Source of the DNA: Rufibacter roseus
GTDB lineage: Bacteria; Bacteroidota; Bacteroidia; Cytophagales; Hymenobacteraceae
Assembly (NCBI RefSeq): GCF_001647285.1
Contig: NZ_LRML01000006.1
Coordinates: 124,001 to 188,000, forward strand
Direction of reading: 5' to 3'
DNA length: 64,000 bases
Shown: in pieces, positions 55,219-63,572 of the stretch
How positions within the stretch are numbered: the stretch's first letter is position 1
Layout of the letters: the number at the start of each line of letters is the position of its first letter
Program-made: the position numbers and the translations under genes
Notes under the pieces: model-generated
What the model was told of the DNA's origin: nothing
The model's input: only the letters and a program-made list of their open reading frames with translations
Database searches by the model: none

Positions 55219-55252
55219 AGAAAAGCCGCCTTTGTTAAAAGGCGGCTTTTCT
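55219..55252. terminator. Intrinsic terminator after gpsA
   Basis: AGAAAAGCCGCCTTT and AAAGGCGGCTTTTCT pair across a four-base loop. It is bidirectional in shape and lies between convergent gpsA and maf. Confidence 0.92.
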
Positions 55253-55302
55253 GTTTTAGACCTGTTTTTGAAAAAGAAGCCCTAAAGAAGGCCTAAAAAC
55301 TA
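55250..55302. repeat. GTTTT palindrome, copy 18
   Basis: CTGTTTTAGACCTGTTTTTG faces GAAGCCCTAAAGAAGGCCTAAAAAC, the right arm seeming to hold a short duplication of GCCTAAA. It overlaps the last bases of the gpsA terminator. Confidence 0.7.
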
Positions 55303-55377
55303 AGGAATACTTCCAGCCAATTTCCAGAGACATGAGACTTTTAAAACCTTAAAGATACACTAAGCCTAAATTCCTGG

Positions 55378-55947
55378 TTAAAACGATAACAATTGCTCGT
55401 ACAGCAGGTGCACAGGCAGGCCCATCACGTTGAAATAGGAACCTTCTATCCGTTCAATGCCCACCATTCCCAACCAATCCTGAGCACCGTAGCTACCGGC
55501 TTTATCAAAAGGCTTGAAATGGTTAATGTAATAGTCTATTTCCTCACGGGTGAGGTCACGGAAATAAACGGTAGTCACGTCTGAGAACACTACGCTTTTG
55601 TCTAAACTCAGCAGGCAAACTCCGGTATAAACTTCATGGCTGCGGCCAGACAGTTGCGTGAGCATGCGCGTAGCCTCAGCATGGCTCAGGGGCTTGTTCA
55701 GCACCTTGTCATCCAAACAAACTATGGTATCAGCGGTAATAATGACATCATTGGGCTGCAGTTCATCTTGGTAGGCGCTGGCTTTGTGAGCCGCTAAGTA
55801 TTCAGCCACTTCGGCACGGACCAGGTCAGCCGGGAAATCCTCATGCACCTCTTTCACGCGACTTTGAAAGGGGAGACCCAGGTTGGTCAGCAGTTCTTTT
55901 CTACGGGGCGAGTTAGACGCCAGAATATAGTTCTTAGTAAAATTCAT
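55378..55947 (-). CDS. maf: Maf-family nucleotide pyrophosphatase
   Basis: Hydrolyses non-canonical or excess nucleoside triphosphates (dTTP/UTP type). 189 residues with YILASNSPRRKELLTNLGL at the N-terminus, VIITADTIVCLDDKVLNKP and SGRSHEVYTGVCLL, and DKAGSYGAQDWLG. It overlaps the DUF1015 gene by 14 bp, so the two are coupled. Confidence 0.95.
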   Translation of the reverse strand: MNFTKNYILASNSPRRKELLTNLGLPFQSRVKEVHEDFPADLVRAEVAEYLAAHKASAYQDELQPNDVIITADTIVCLDDKVLNKPLSHAEATRMLTQLSGRSHEVYTGVCLLSLDKSVVFSDVTTVYFRDLTREEIDYYINHFKPFDKAGSYGAQDWLGMVGIERIEGSYFNVMGLPVHLLYEQLLSF

Positions 55948-57211
55948 CTTCTTTTATTGAGCTGAAAAGGTAACCACAAATCACTTTCGGGTAAAAAAAC
56001 GTTGACTTTTGCGGCATTACTGCCCCGGAGTAGCAAACGCTTTTTACCTCTTCCATTTTCACTTCATTGGTAATAAGTGCCAACGCAGATGCACCAGAAT
56101 CTACCCGGGCCAAACACTCGGCAAAGTTCCGTACGTATGACAAGCCTTCATATTGGCGCTGCTTTTCCCGATCAATTTCCAACACCTTTTGCAGGATAAA
56201 ATAGTGCATCACGGTCAGGTCCAGATTCTTCACCTGCTGCGGCAAATCCCAGTCAAGGGTTTCGTGTACTTCCGGCTTTAGCCTTGCCTTGTATGCCTCG
56301 CCCTGCAGGTACACCCCAAAAGCCCACTGCTTGCCAGTAATTACTTCATTAAGCATAAACGGTTCTTCAATAAGTTTAAGAGTAAAGTACCGCTCCAATC
56401 GCTCAAGAAACACTTCAGGTGAAATAGGCAAACTATCTAAAAGGCGGTGTGTTGGCAAAATTCGCAAATCATCAGATGCAGCATTGGTCAAGTACATGAG
56501 GTGGTAGTTGAAAGGCTCCGCACCGGTGGCGTTTGGGTGTTGCTGAAGCATTTGCCGGCGGTAGGCCAAAGAACCTTCGTACCGGTGGTGGCCATCGGCT
56601 AGAATAACTTTCTGGTCTTGAAGTTGGTCCAGAAACTTCTGAATCACTTTCGCATCATGTATGACTGAAAGCACATCGCGCACGCCCTGGTAATCTTCTG
56701 ACTCGTAAATAGGAGAGGTGATGCATTCATCCATGTATTGCTCCAGGGTAAAAGCCTCATCGGTATACAAACCGTGGGTGGCGCTGGTATGCATCTGGGT
56801 CTGGGCCAGCAGTTCAATCCTGTCATTCACCGAGGCCGGAATGGTGTTTTCATGCCGAAGCACCACTTTCTCCTCCCATTCATAAGACTTAATGTGGCAA
56901 AGAAAACCTTTCCGCACATATTCTTTCTCTGAACCGGGCAAGGTAAAGTACTGGTAGTATACATAAATACCCGGCAGGGGGTCTTGCTCAATTATGCCGG
57001 CGCGTTTCCAATGCTCCACAGTGCGGCGGGCGCTATCAGCGGGTTCAGGACCGGGCGGCACTGAGATATGTATGCTGTTGTAGGCGTTACGGTACAGTGC
57101 CTGCCGCTGCTTCACCGATACTACATCAAACAAGGGCGACGTGAGAGCATCAATAGAAAAAGGCAACTTGTGGTTATACCGGAATGCTTTAATAGGAAGA
57201 ATTTCTGCCAT
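55934..57211 (-). CDS. DUF1015 family protein
   Basis: 425 residues. Matches the DUF1015 family: FSIDALTSPLFDVVS near the N-terminus, FLCHIKSYEWEEKVVLRHE, and the HxH-type LADGHHRYEGSLAYRR near residue 215, which recalls ParB-like CTP/serine-kinase proteins (SbnI/SerK group in archaea and staphylococci). Function in Bacteroidota is unproven. It is the upstream gene of the maf pair, with its stop inside the start of maf. Confidence 0.88.
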   Translation of the reverse strand: MAEILPIKAFRYNHKLPFSIDALTSPLFDVVSVKQRQALYRNAYNSIHISVPPGPEPADSARRTVEHWKRAGIIEQDPLPGIYVYYQYFTLPGSEKEYVRKGFLCHIKSYEWEEKVVLRHENTIPASVNDRIELLAQTQMHTSATHGLYTDEAFTLEQYMDECITSPIYESEDYQGVRDVLSVIHDAKVIQKFLDQLQDQKVILADGHHRYEGSLAYRRQMLQQHPNATGAEPFNYHLMYLTNAASDDLRILPTHRLLDSLPISPEVFLERLERYFTLKLIEEPFMLNEVITGKQWAFGVYLQGEAYKARLKPEVHETLDWDLPQQVKNLDLTVMHYFILQKVLEIDREKQRQYEGLSYVRNFAECLARVDSGASALALITNEVKMEEVKSVCYSGAVMPQKSTFFYPKVICGYLFSSIKEDEFY

Positions 57212-57253
57212 GGGCGTTTTTGAGCTGTTTTTAAGAAAAGAGGCCGAAAACAG
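57211..57253. repeat. GTTTT palindrome, copy 19
   Basis: GGCGTTTTTGAGCTGTTTTT faces AAAAGAGGCCGAAAACAG. It fills the gap between the pdxH stop and the DUF1015 start codon, which it touches. Confidence 0.75.
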
Positions 57254-57259
57254 ATTTGA

Positions 57260-57913
57260 TTAGGGAGCCAGCCGCTGTAATTTCCAGGTGTCATCTTCTT
57301 GCAATTTAAACACCAGGCGGTCGTGCAGGCGGCTTGGGCGGCCTTGCCAGAACTCAATGCGGTCAGGCACCACTCTGTACCCGCCCCAATGCTCAGGCCG
57401 CGGTATTTCCGGAAGCCCCTCAAATTTTTGTGTGTACTCTTTCTCCAGGTTGGCCAGTGCGGCACGATTGGGGATGGGCTGGCTCTGCGGTGATGCCCAG
57501 GCTCCAATCTGACTGCCTATAGGGCGGCTGTGGAAGTATTGGTCAGATAGTTGATCGGTCACTTTCTCTACACGTCCTTCCACACGTACCTGGCGCTCTA
57601 GGGCTGGCCAAAAAAAGGTAAGGGCGGCAAAGGGGTTATCTTCTATTTGCTGCCCCTTACGGCTCAGGTAGTTCGTATAAAACACAAAACCTTGACTATC
57701 TAATTCTTTCAGCAACACCACCCTAGCCGAAGGCCTTCCCTGTGCATCGGCGGTACTCAACGTCATGGCAGTGGCTTCTGCTGCCTGCGCCTCCAGCGCC
57801 TCCTGCATCCAAACCCCGAACTGCTGAAAAGGGTTATCGGCAACTGCGTTGGTGGTGAGTTCCTTCAAAGAATAATTCTTTCGGATATCCTGCAAAGACA
57901 AAGGTTTTTCCAT
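57260..57913 (-). CDS. pdxH: Pyridoxamine 5'-phosphate oxidase
   Basis: FMN enzyme forming pyridoxal 5'-phosphate. 217 residues from ATG 57913 (MEKPLSLQDIRKNYSLKEL), with a longer frame upstream rejected. Motifs: TLSTADAQGRPSARVVLLK, GFVFYTNYLSRKGQQIEDNP, VRVEGRVEKV, the segment SRPIGSQIGAWASPQSQPI and the C-terminal WGGYRVVPDRIEFWQGRPSR. PLP is needed by the aminotransferase elsewhere in the window. Confidence 0.97.
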   Translation of the reverse strand: MEKPLSLQDIRKNYSLKELTTNAVADNPFQQFGVWMQEALEAQAAEATAMTLSTADAQGRPSARVVLLKELDSQGFVFYTNYLSRKGQQIEDNPFAALTFFWPALERQVRVEGRVEKVTDQLSDQYFHSRPIGSQIGAWASPQSQPIPNRAALANLEKEYTQKFEGLPEIPRPEHWGGYRVVPDRIEFWQGRPSRLHDRLVFKLQEDDTWKLQRLAP

Positions 57914-58243
57914 AGCGGTGACAACAAAATTTCGCCTCAAAAGTAAGCGGAATATCCTCATTCTGCCTGCTTTTGAGAAAAATCCCTTCAACAGCAGGTT
58001 ATAGATACCACTTTTACAGGGAAATCGTTAATATTATAGTGGTGAAAAATTGGCAGGAAGGCAAGTAGAAACAATTTTGAAAAACTACTGGTCCGCTGCA
58101 ACGGTTACTCCTGAAAAAGAATCATTCATTTAATAGGGTTGCGGGGAAAAGGTAACGCTACGGGAACTGCTTCGAGAGTAAACCAAACCACTGTGCTTTG
58201 AGTACACAAACAAAGCAGGCAAACATTTATAGACAAAGACTTT
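57914..58243. other. Divergent spacer, no gene seen
   Basis: 330 bp between pdxH (minus) and yqgE (plus). No repeat of the families described here and no clear promoter pair was recognised. Confidence 0.5.
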
Positions 58244-58798
58244 ATGGCGAAAGATATTCAGAATGGGAGCATATTGATTTCAGAACCTTTTTTAGGCGAC
58301 CCTAACTTTGAGCGCAGCGTGGTAGTGATCTGTCAGCATGACACTGACGGAACGGTAGGTTTGGTTCTGAACCGCATCTCAAACTTGTTTCTCTCTGATG
58401 TGGTGGAGGTAAATCAACAGGTGTTTGACATGGCCCTGGCCGTAGGCGGCCCTATGCAACCTAACACCCTGCACTATATTCACCGGCTCCCTAATTTAAC
58501 CGATGCGCAGCCTATTTCAACAGAATTATTCTGGGGCGGCGACTTTGAAGAGCTAACCACTATGCTGAACAGTGGGTTGGTGTCTGAGGACGAAATAAGG
58601 TTCTTTGTGGGGTACTCTGGCTGGAGCCCCGGTCAGCTGGAGGAGGAGATAGAGAAAAATGTTTGGTTTGTGAATAACAATGCTGCAAATAAATTACTTA
58701 CTTTGAATACAGATACCTTGTGGCGCGATATTTTACGGGAGATGGGAGGCAAGTACAAGATGTACGCCAACTACCCCGCCGACCCAAGTTTAAATTAA
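58244..58798 (+). CDS. YqgE/AlgH family protein
   Basis: 184 residues. Family pattern NGSILISEPFLGDPNFERSV at the N-terminus, GTVGLVLNR, AVGGPMQPNTLHYIH and RFFVGYSGWSPGQLEEEIE. The family is widespread and its biochemical role is unsettled; AlgH has been linked to transcription control in pseudomonads. The DUF349 gene follows after 25 bp. Confidence 0.94.
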   Translation: MAKDIQNGSILISEPFLGDPNFERSVVVICQHDTDGTVGLVLNRISNLFLSDVVEVNQQVFDMALAVGGPMQPNTLHYIHRLPNLTDAQPISTELFWGGDFEELTTMLNSGLVSEDEIRFFVGYSGWSPGQLEEEIEKNVWFVNNNAANKLLTLNTDTLWRDILREMGGKYKMYANYPADPSLN

Positions 58799-58823
58799 CC
58801 CAACGGCTATAAGCCTCACGTGT

Positions 58824-61112
58824 ATGATGAACCAAAACCCGGAAAATCAGCAAAACGAGAATTCAGAAACTCAGGCCGCCCAAGACCGCGCTCAGGAACA
58901 GCGCCGGATTCTGGAAGAACGCCTGGCCGAAATAAATGCCAGACAAAGTGCCGGAAACGGAACTGCTGAGACAGCGACTCCAGCATCTGCACAGCAGCAA
59001 CCTGAAGCGGCCACGCAACAGGCCCCTGCGGCAGAAGCAGCGCCAGCAGAAACATCTGAGGCATCACAAGCGGCAGTGCTTACGTCTGAAGCCCCCGTTG
59101 CTGAACCGGCATCTGAAACCCATGCAGCGGCAGAGGCTCCTGCCGCCGAAGTAATTCCGGCAGCACCAGAAAACGAGGCAACAGAACCAGCCGCCGCCGC
59201 TCCGGAAAAACCAGAGGAGGTGGCCGCTCCGGTGGTTCATCAAGAAGAGACACAGTCTAGTGTTTTGGCTTCTGAAGCACCCATCACAGCTGCAGCCCAA
59301 GTAGAACAGTCTGGCGCAAACACAGCAGCATCAAATCAGGCACCTTCTGCTAGCAATGTAGCCGAAGAAGAGCATCATTCAGAGGAAGACGAATCTGATG
59401 AGCATGAAGACTTATCGGCTTTGTCAGTAGAGGAAGTTCGCTCCAGAATTCTCACTTTAACCAAAGAAGGAAGCCGCAAGTCTGGTAAGATGGTAAACGC
59501 GCTGTCCCGAATCTATGACCAGCATTTCCAGGAAGAGCGCCAGGAAGCCTTAAAGCGTTTCGTGGCTGATGGGGGCGAGGCAGATGATTTTGAATACCAT
59601 GCTTCACCGGAACACCGGGAAGTAGAGCAGGCCATGCAGCGCTTCAGGGAAGCCCGCCACCGTGAGCAGCGTCAGGAAGAAGAAAACAAAGCGCAGAACT
59701 TACAGAAGAAACGCGACCTCTTGGAGCGCCTTCGGGAGTTTGTGGAGTCTTCTGAAACCCAGACCAGCGGCAATGCCATCAAAGAATTGCAAGCCGAATG
59801 GAAAGCCATTGGCCCGGTGCCAAATGCTGAGGCGCAGGAGCTTTGGAATTCTTACCACGCCCTGCTGGACATGTACTACAACAACCGGAGCATTTTCTTT
59901 GAGTTGAAGGAGTTGGACCGCAAGCGTAACCTAGACGCCAAAACAGCTTTATGTGAGCGCGCTGAGGCCTTGGCCGCCGAAGAAAACATCAACAAAGCAC
60001 TGCAGGAACTACGTCACCTCCACGACGAGTGGAAACACATTGGACCGGTACCCAATGAAGCCCGTGATACCATCTGGAACCGGTTTATTCAGGCATCAGA
60101 GAAAGTACACGACAAAAAGAAAGCCTTTTTTGAAACCCGCCGCACCCAAGAGCTGGCTAACCTGGAGGTAAAAAGAGGTTTACTGGCTGAAATGGAACAG
60201 TTCCAGAATATACAAACGGACCGCATCAACGACTGGCGCGACAAAACCGATCAGATTCAGAAACTGAAGGAGCGGTGGGATGCCGCCGGTCTGGTGCCAA
60301 AAGAGAATGCCGAAGAAGTAAACAAAGCTTTCTGGAGCAGCTACAAAGCCTTCTTCCACAACAAGAACTCTTTCTTTAAGGCTCTGGATGAGGAGAAGAT
60401 GAACAACTACCGCCAGAAGGTAGCCTTGTGTGAAGAAGCCGAAAGCCTGCAGAACAGCGAGGAGTGGGACAGCACCAAAGAAAAGCTGATTCAGCTGCAG
60501 AAGAAATGGAAAACCATTGGTCGCGTGCCAGACAAGTATTCTGACAAAGTCTGGAACCGTTTCCGGACTGCCTGTAACACGTTCTTCGACCGTTTGCACC
60601 AGGAAGCCAGCAACCGCGAAAATCAGCAAAACCAGCTGTCGGCGCAAAAGCAGGCGTATCTGGAACAAGTAAGCACAAAAATAGCCGACGCTACTTTTGT
60701 GGGCTCTGTGGATGAGTTCAAGCAGATTCACCAGGAGTGGCAGAACATGGGCTCAGAAGGCAAGCGTAATCCTAAACTAGAGGATCGTTTCCAGCAACTA
60801 CTGGCCAAGTACCTGGACAAAGTGCCGGAGCTTACACCAGAGCAGAAAGAACAGACTCTGTTCCAGCTTCAGCTGACCCACCTGAAGGCAAGTCCGGAAG
60901 GGGAGCAGAAGCTGTACCAGAAAGAGCAGCATCTACGCCGTGAGATCACTACACTGGAAAACGATATCTCCACGCTCAACACAAACATTGAGTTCTTTGC
61001 ACGTTCAAAAAATGCTGAGAAGCTGCGCGAGGAGTACCAATCTAAAATAGATGACGCCCAGCAACGCATTGACCAACTGAAGCGCCAGTTAAAAACGTTA
61101 CGGGCAAGCTAA
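58824..61112 (+). CDS. DUF349 repeat protein
   Basis: 762 residues, cytoplasmic by lack of signal. Residues ~1-195 are low-complexity and dominated by Ala, Glu, Pro and Thr, ending in an acidic run. Then a helical part starts (LSALSVEEVRSRILTLTKEG). From about 290 there are at least five DUF349 repeats, each with a W-K-x-x-G-x-V-P core, the tryptophans near 325, 403, 485, 562 and 639, spaced 76-82 residues. A coiled coil (about 690-762) ends it. DUF349 proteins are thought to bind ribosomes or nucleic acid in some bacteria; not shown here. Confidence 0.88.
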   Translation: MMNQNPENQQNENSETQAAQDRAQEQRRILEERLAEINARQSAGNGTAETATPASAQQQPEAATQQAPAAEAAPAETSEASQAAVLTSEAPVAEPASETHAAAEAPAAEVIPAAPENEATEPAAAAPEKPEEVAAPVVHQEETQSSVLASEAPITAAAQVEQSGANTAASNQAPSASNVAEEEHHSEEDESDEHEDLSALSVEEVRSRILTLTKEGSRKSGKMVNALSRIYDQHFQEERQEALKRFVADGGEADDFEYHASPEHREVEQAMQRFREARHREQRQEEENKAQNLQKKRDLLERLREFVESSETQTSGNAIKELQAEWKAIGPVPNAEAQELWNSYHALLDMYYNNRSIFFELKELDRKRNLDAKTALCERAEALAAEENINKALQELRHLHDEWKHIGPVPNEARDTIWNRFIQASEKVHDKKKAFFETRRTQELANLEVKRGLLAEMEQFQNIQTDRINDWRDKTDQIQKLKERWDAAGLVPKENAEEVNKAFWSSYKAFFHNKNSFFKALDEEKMNNYRQKVALCEEAESLQNSEEWDSTKEKLIQLQKKWKTIGRVPDKYSDKVWNRFRTACNTFFDRLHQEASNRENQQNQLSAQKQAYLEQVSTKIADATFVGSVDEFKQIHQEWQNMGSEGKRNPKLEDRFQQLLAKYLDKVPELTPEQKEQTLFQLQLTHLKASPEGEQKLYQKEQHLRREITTLENDISTLNTNIEFFARSKNAEKLREEYQSKIDDAQQRIDQLKRQLKTLRAS

Positions 61113-61283
61113 ATACTAGCGCGGATTGGCTCCGTAGAGAACTGTACAGGCAAATCTGATTGCCACGCAGCTGCTTTACGGAGCCATTATCTTTAATTAC
61201 CTAGGCAAGCGACCAGGCTTATAAAATTTTCATGTTGAGTTTCAGCGCTTTGCTAAAAACCTTAAAAAAATCTGCGGTCAGGT

Positions 61284-61314
61284 TTTGCAAATAAAAAGCA
61301 GACTACTACTTTTG
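61284..61314 (+). promoter_or_regulatory. Promoter of tRNA-Thr
   Basis: TTTG (61284-61287), 19 bp, then TACTTTTG (61307-61314): an exact match to the Bacteroidota -33/-7 form TTTG-N19-TAnnTTTG. The tRNA begins 39 bp further on. Confidence 0.85.
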
Positions 61315-61353
61315 TATCGCTTTCGGAAACAACGCCACAAAAGAAAGCGGAAC

Positions 61354-61426
<73 letters not shown>

Positions 61427-61430
61427 CTTT

Positions 61431-61466
61431 AAAAGCACTTATCTTGAAAAAGGTAAGTGCTTTTTT
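61431..61466 (+). terminator. Terminator of tRNA-Thr
   Basis: AAAAGCACTTA and TAAGTGCTTTTTT pair around a short loop (TCTTGAAAAAGG) and end in T-run. It starts 4 bp after the tRNA. Confidence 0.9.
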
Positions 61467-61487
61467 CATTTGCACATTATTCAATCT

Positions 61488-61705
61488 GTAGGGACAGATT
61501 GCGGCCCAATGCCGTCAACTTAAGAAATGGCTGTTCGGGATTAAAAATCCCGAACCACTCTGTCGGGGATTTATAAATCCCCCTCCCCAAAACGTTGTCC
61601 ATCAACGGGGATTGGTAAATCCCCGACAGATTACTTTCGGATTGATAAATCCGAAAGAGCGAAAATACCTTAAGTTGACGGTATTGGGTCGCGACCTGTC
61701 CCTAC
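61488..61705. mobile_element. 218-bp MITE-like element with 37-bp terminal inverted repeats
   Basis: Left end 61488-61524 (GTAGGGACAG ... CAACTTAAG) and right end 61669-61705 (CTTAAGTTGACGG ... CTGTCCCTAC) are inverted copies with few mismatches. Inside are four separate hairpins: 61534-61554 (TTCGGGATT/AATCCCGAA), 61565-61582 (GGGGATTTATAAATCCCC, perfect), 61606-61625 (CGGGGATT/AATCCCCG) and 61634-61657 (CTTTCGGATT/AAATCCGAAAG). No coding frame fits inside, so if mobile it needs a transposase in trans. No target-site duplication is evident. Confidence 0.75.
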
Positions 61706-61933
61706 TTTTCTGTTGCAACTGTCTTTTGCAAGATTGTCGGTTTATTATGGAGAACCGCTTTGTGTGAAGGAGAACCTGACCTTCAATTTCTGGTTTCTTT
61801 CCTCAGTATACCTTTTTCTTTAGATAGGCTTTTCTCAAAGAATAAATTTTACCAAAACAAAAGACCTATGTGACACAGTAAGAGTATACTACAAATATGT
61901 ATTTTCTTGATACACCTAAAACCAAACAATACT

Positions 61934-62089
61934 ATGAGTACCAGATCAGCAGACCAACAAAGGAAGCAGCGCCAGAAAGAATTTAAGGAAAGGAAAGAAA
62001 ACCAAGAGCGCCTGAAAGCTGCTGCCAAAAATGCGAAACGCGATGCATCAGACAATGAGAATGACAGTAAGGGTAAAAATGAAGATTAG
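61934..62089 (+). CDS. Small charged protein
   Basis: 51 residues from ATG 61934: MSTRSADQQRKQRQKEFKER and so on, almost wholly Lys, Arg, Glu, Gln, Asn, and Asp, likely a single helix or disordered chain. No family recognised. A TTG 27 bp upstream extends the frame but has no advantage. Short charged ORFs of this type are known in Bacteroidota, but coding status is uncertain. Confidence 0.4.
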   Translation: MSTRSADQQRKQRQKEFKERKENQERLKAAAKNAKRDASDNENDSKGKNED

Positions 62090-62477
62090 TTCCTGCTAAA
62101 GATGCAAGCAAACTAAGTTTTAAAATGAAGCCGCTTCGTCATACCTTACAAGTCTATACAACCCCATATAAGTTTGACTATACATTAGACTCAGCACAAA
62201 GACCTTGTTGGAGTTGTCACCATTGTTGTCAGGCTAAGCCATTCTATTTATTCGTAAAAGAACTCTTGGCATCACCTGCCGCTTTTGTTGTGTGTTTTCA
62301 CCAACAAGCAGAAGGACGGTTCAAGACGTAAAAACTCCCCTTTGCTTGCATAAACTGAGGCTTTGCGCGAAAGCCGCTAGACTGAGGGAGCAAAACTGCG
62401 TGCCTGGCCCCTGCTATATTACTTTACTAAATTTGACCTAAAATAGCTGTGGATGTTAAACCGACAACAGTTAGAAC

Positions 62478-62517
62478 CTGTTTTGCGCCTGTTTTACGTA
62501 AAACAGGCGCAAAACAG
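62478..62517. repeat. GTTTT palindrome, copy 20 (perfect 40-bp palindrome)
   Basis: The 20 bases 62478-62497 (CTGTTTTGCGCCTGTTTTAC) are exactly complementary to 62498-62517, with no loop bases and no mismatch. It is the best-preserved copy of the family and could be the youngest. Confidence 0.95.
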
Positions 62518-62542
62518 AATTTCTACTCTAGGTAAGCCCATA

Positions 62543-62574
62543 AAAAAAGCCCCTCCTAAATGGAGAGGCTTTTG
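62543..62574 (-). terminator. Terminator of cspA
   Basis: On the minus strand AAAAGCCTCTCC pairs with GGAGGGGCTTTT around ATTTA (one G-U pair), followed by more T. It lies 27 bp past the cspA stop. Confidence 0.88.
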
Positions 62575-62600
62575 AAGCAATTTGTCTTTATAGCGAAAGA

Positions 62601-62792
62601 CTAAGCGCGTTTAACGTTGATGGCGTTTAGTCCTTTTCTTCCTTCTTGAAGATCATAGACTACCTCGTCGTTTTCTCTGATTTCATCTACTAAACCAGAT
62701 ACGTGCACGAAGTACTCCTGATTTGAATTGCTGTCTTTAATGAAGCCGAAGCCTTTATCATCATTAAAGAATTTTACTGTTCCTTGATTCAT
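62601..62792 (-). CDS. Cold-shock protein
   Basis: 63 residues from ATG 62792 (MNQGTVKFFNDDKGFGFIKD). Single-strand RNA/DNA-binding cold-shock domain with RNP1 KGFGFI and RNP2 YFVHVS. It acts as an RNA chaperone. The frame extends nine codons upstream, with a run of Asn, which is not part of the family. A terminator follows. Confidence 0.95.
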   Translation of the reverse strand: MNQGTVKFFNDDKGFGFIKDSNSNQEYFVHVSGLVDEIRENDEVVYDLQEGRKGLNAINVKRA

Positions 62793-62918
62793 ATTGTTGT
62801 TATTATACCTTAATGACACTCCTATACTGGTAATCGTTCAGAAAGTTGGGTAGAAAAACCAGAAACTTTCTAAAACCCTGTTTAGAGTGAATCAAGGGCC
62901 AAAAAAATAAAATTAACT

Positions 62919-63572
62919 CTATACCGGCCACTCCTCTAATCTATAGGCACTATCCCAGAACATCCATTCCAATTTTGAGGCGGTCACATAGGCCGCGGTC
63001 ATGACTTGGTGTTGGGCGGAGGTGCAGGTCTCTGCCACTTCGTCACATACCCGGATGGCGCGGGCCACAATCTTCCCGAACTCCTCGCCGGCGTAGGTGT
63101 TGATCCAGTCCTGATACGGGTTGTCGGGCAGCTGCTCCTGGGCTAAAATGTAGTCGCCTACGGCTTTGTAAATCCAGAAGCAGGGGAGCACGGAAGCCAT
63201 GGCTACCTCTAGGGGTGCCAGCGCTGCCTGGCTGAGCAGGAAATGCGTGTAATGCTGGCAGGTAGGGGAGATGGGTACGTCAGGCATAATGTTCAGCTTC
63301 TGGAAATAGCCCGCGTGCAGCGCCTGCTCTACCACCAGGGCTCCTTCGGCGAAGCGCATGAACTCCAGGGCATGGGCGCTGTGCTGGGCTCGAGCCGCAA
63401 TAAGCGACAAGGCCCGCCCGAAACCCGCCAAATATATTGAGTCCTGCGCAATGTAGAATTTAAACTTTTCAGGAGATAGTGTGCCGTTGATGAGTTCCCG
63501 GATAAACGACATCTGGGTGATCTGCGTGTAAATAGGGTTGCCTGCCTGCCAGGCGGTATTACTCCAGCTCAT
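62919..63572 (-). CDS. tenA: Aminopyrimidine aminohydrolase / thiaminase II
   Basis: Salvages the pyrimidine part of degraded thiamine (HMP). 217 residues, all-helical TenA fold: FIRELINGTLSPEKFKFYIA, QDSIYLAGFGRALSLIAARA, the likely catalytic cysteine in SVLPCFWIYKAVG, and YAGEEFGKIVARAI. It overlaps thiD by 14 bp on the minus strand, so the two are translated together. Confidence 0.95.
   Translation of the reverse strand: MSWSNTAWQAGNPIYTQITQMSFIRELINGTLSPEKFKFYIAQDSIYLAGFGRALSLIAARAQHSAHALEFMRFAEGALVVEQALHAGYFQKLNIMPDVPISPTCQHYTHFLLSQAALAPLEVAMASVLPCFWIYKAVGDYILAQEQLPDNPYQDWINTYAGEEFGKIVARAIRVCDEVAETCTSAQHQVMTAAYVTASKLEWMFWDSAYRLEEWPV

Larger units (their letters stand above)
62090..62600. 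other. Spacer with no firm gene
   Basis: About 510 bp with a 68-codon cysteine-containing frame (62125-62331) that I do not trust, then palindrome copy 20 and the cspA terminator. Nothing else recognised. Confidence 0.5.

Noticed and set aside
61565..61657. Possible structural RNA or riboswitch
   Set aside because: The hairpins lie inside a unit bounded by 37-bp inverted repeats and no gene follows that they could control, so a mobile-element reading is simpler.
62125..62331. 68-codon frame with CWSCHHCC
   Set aside because: No family recognised, no clear ribosome site, and base usage like the surrounding spacer; the cysteines alone are weak evidence.
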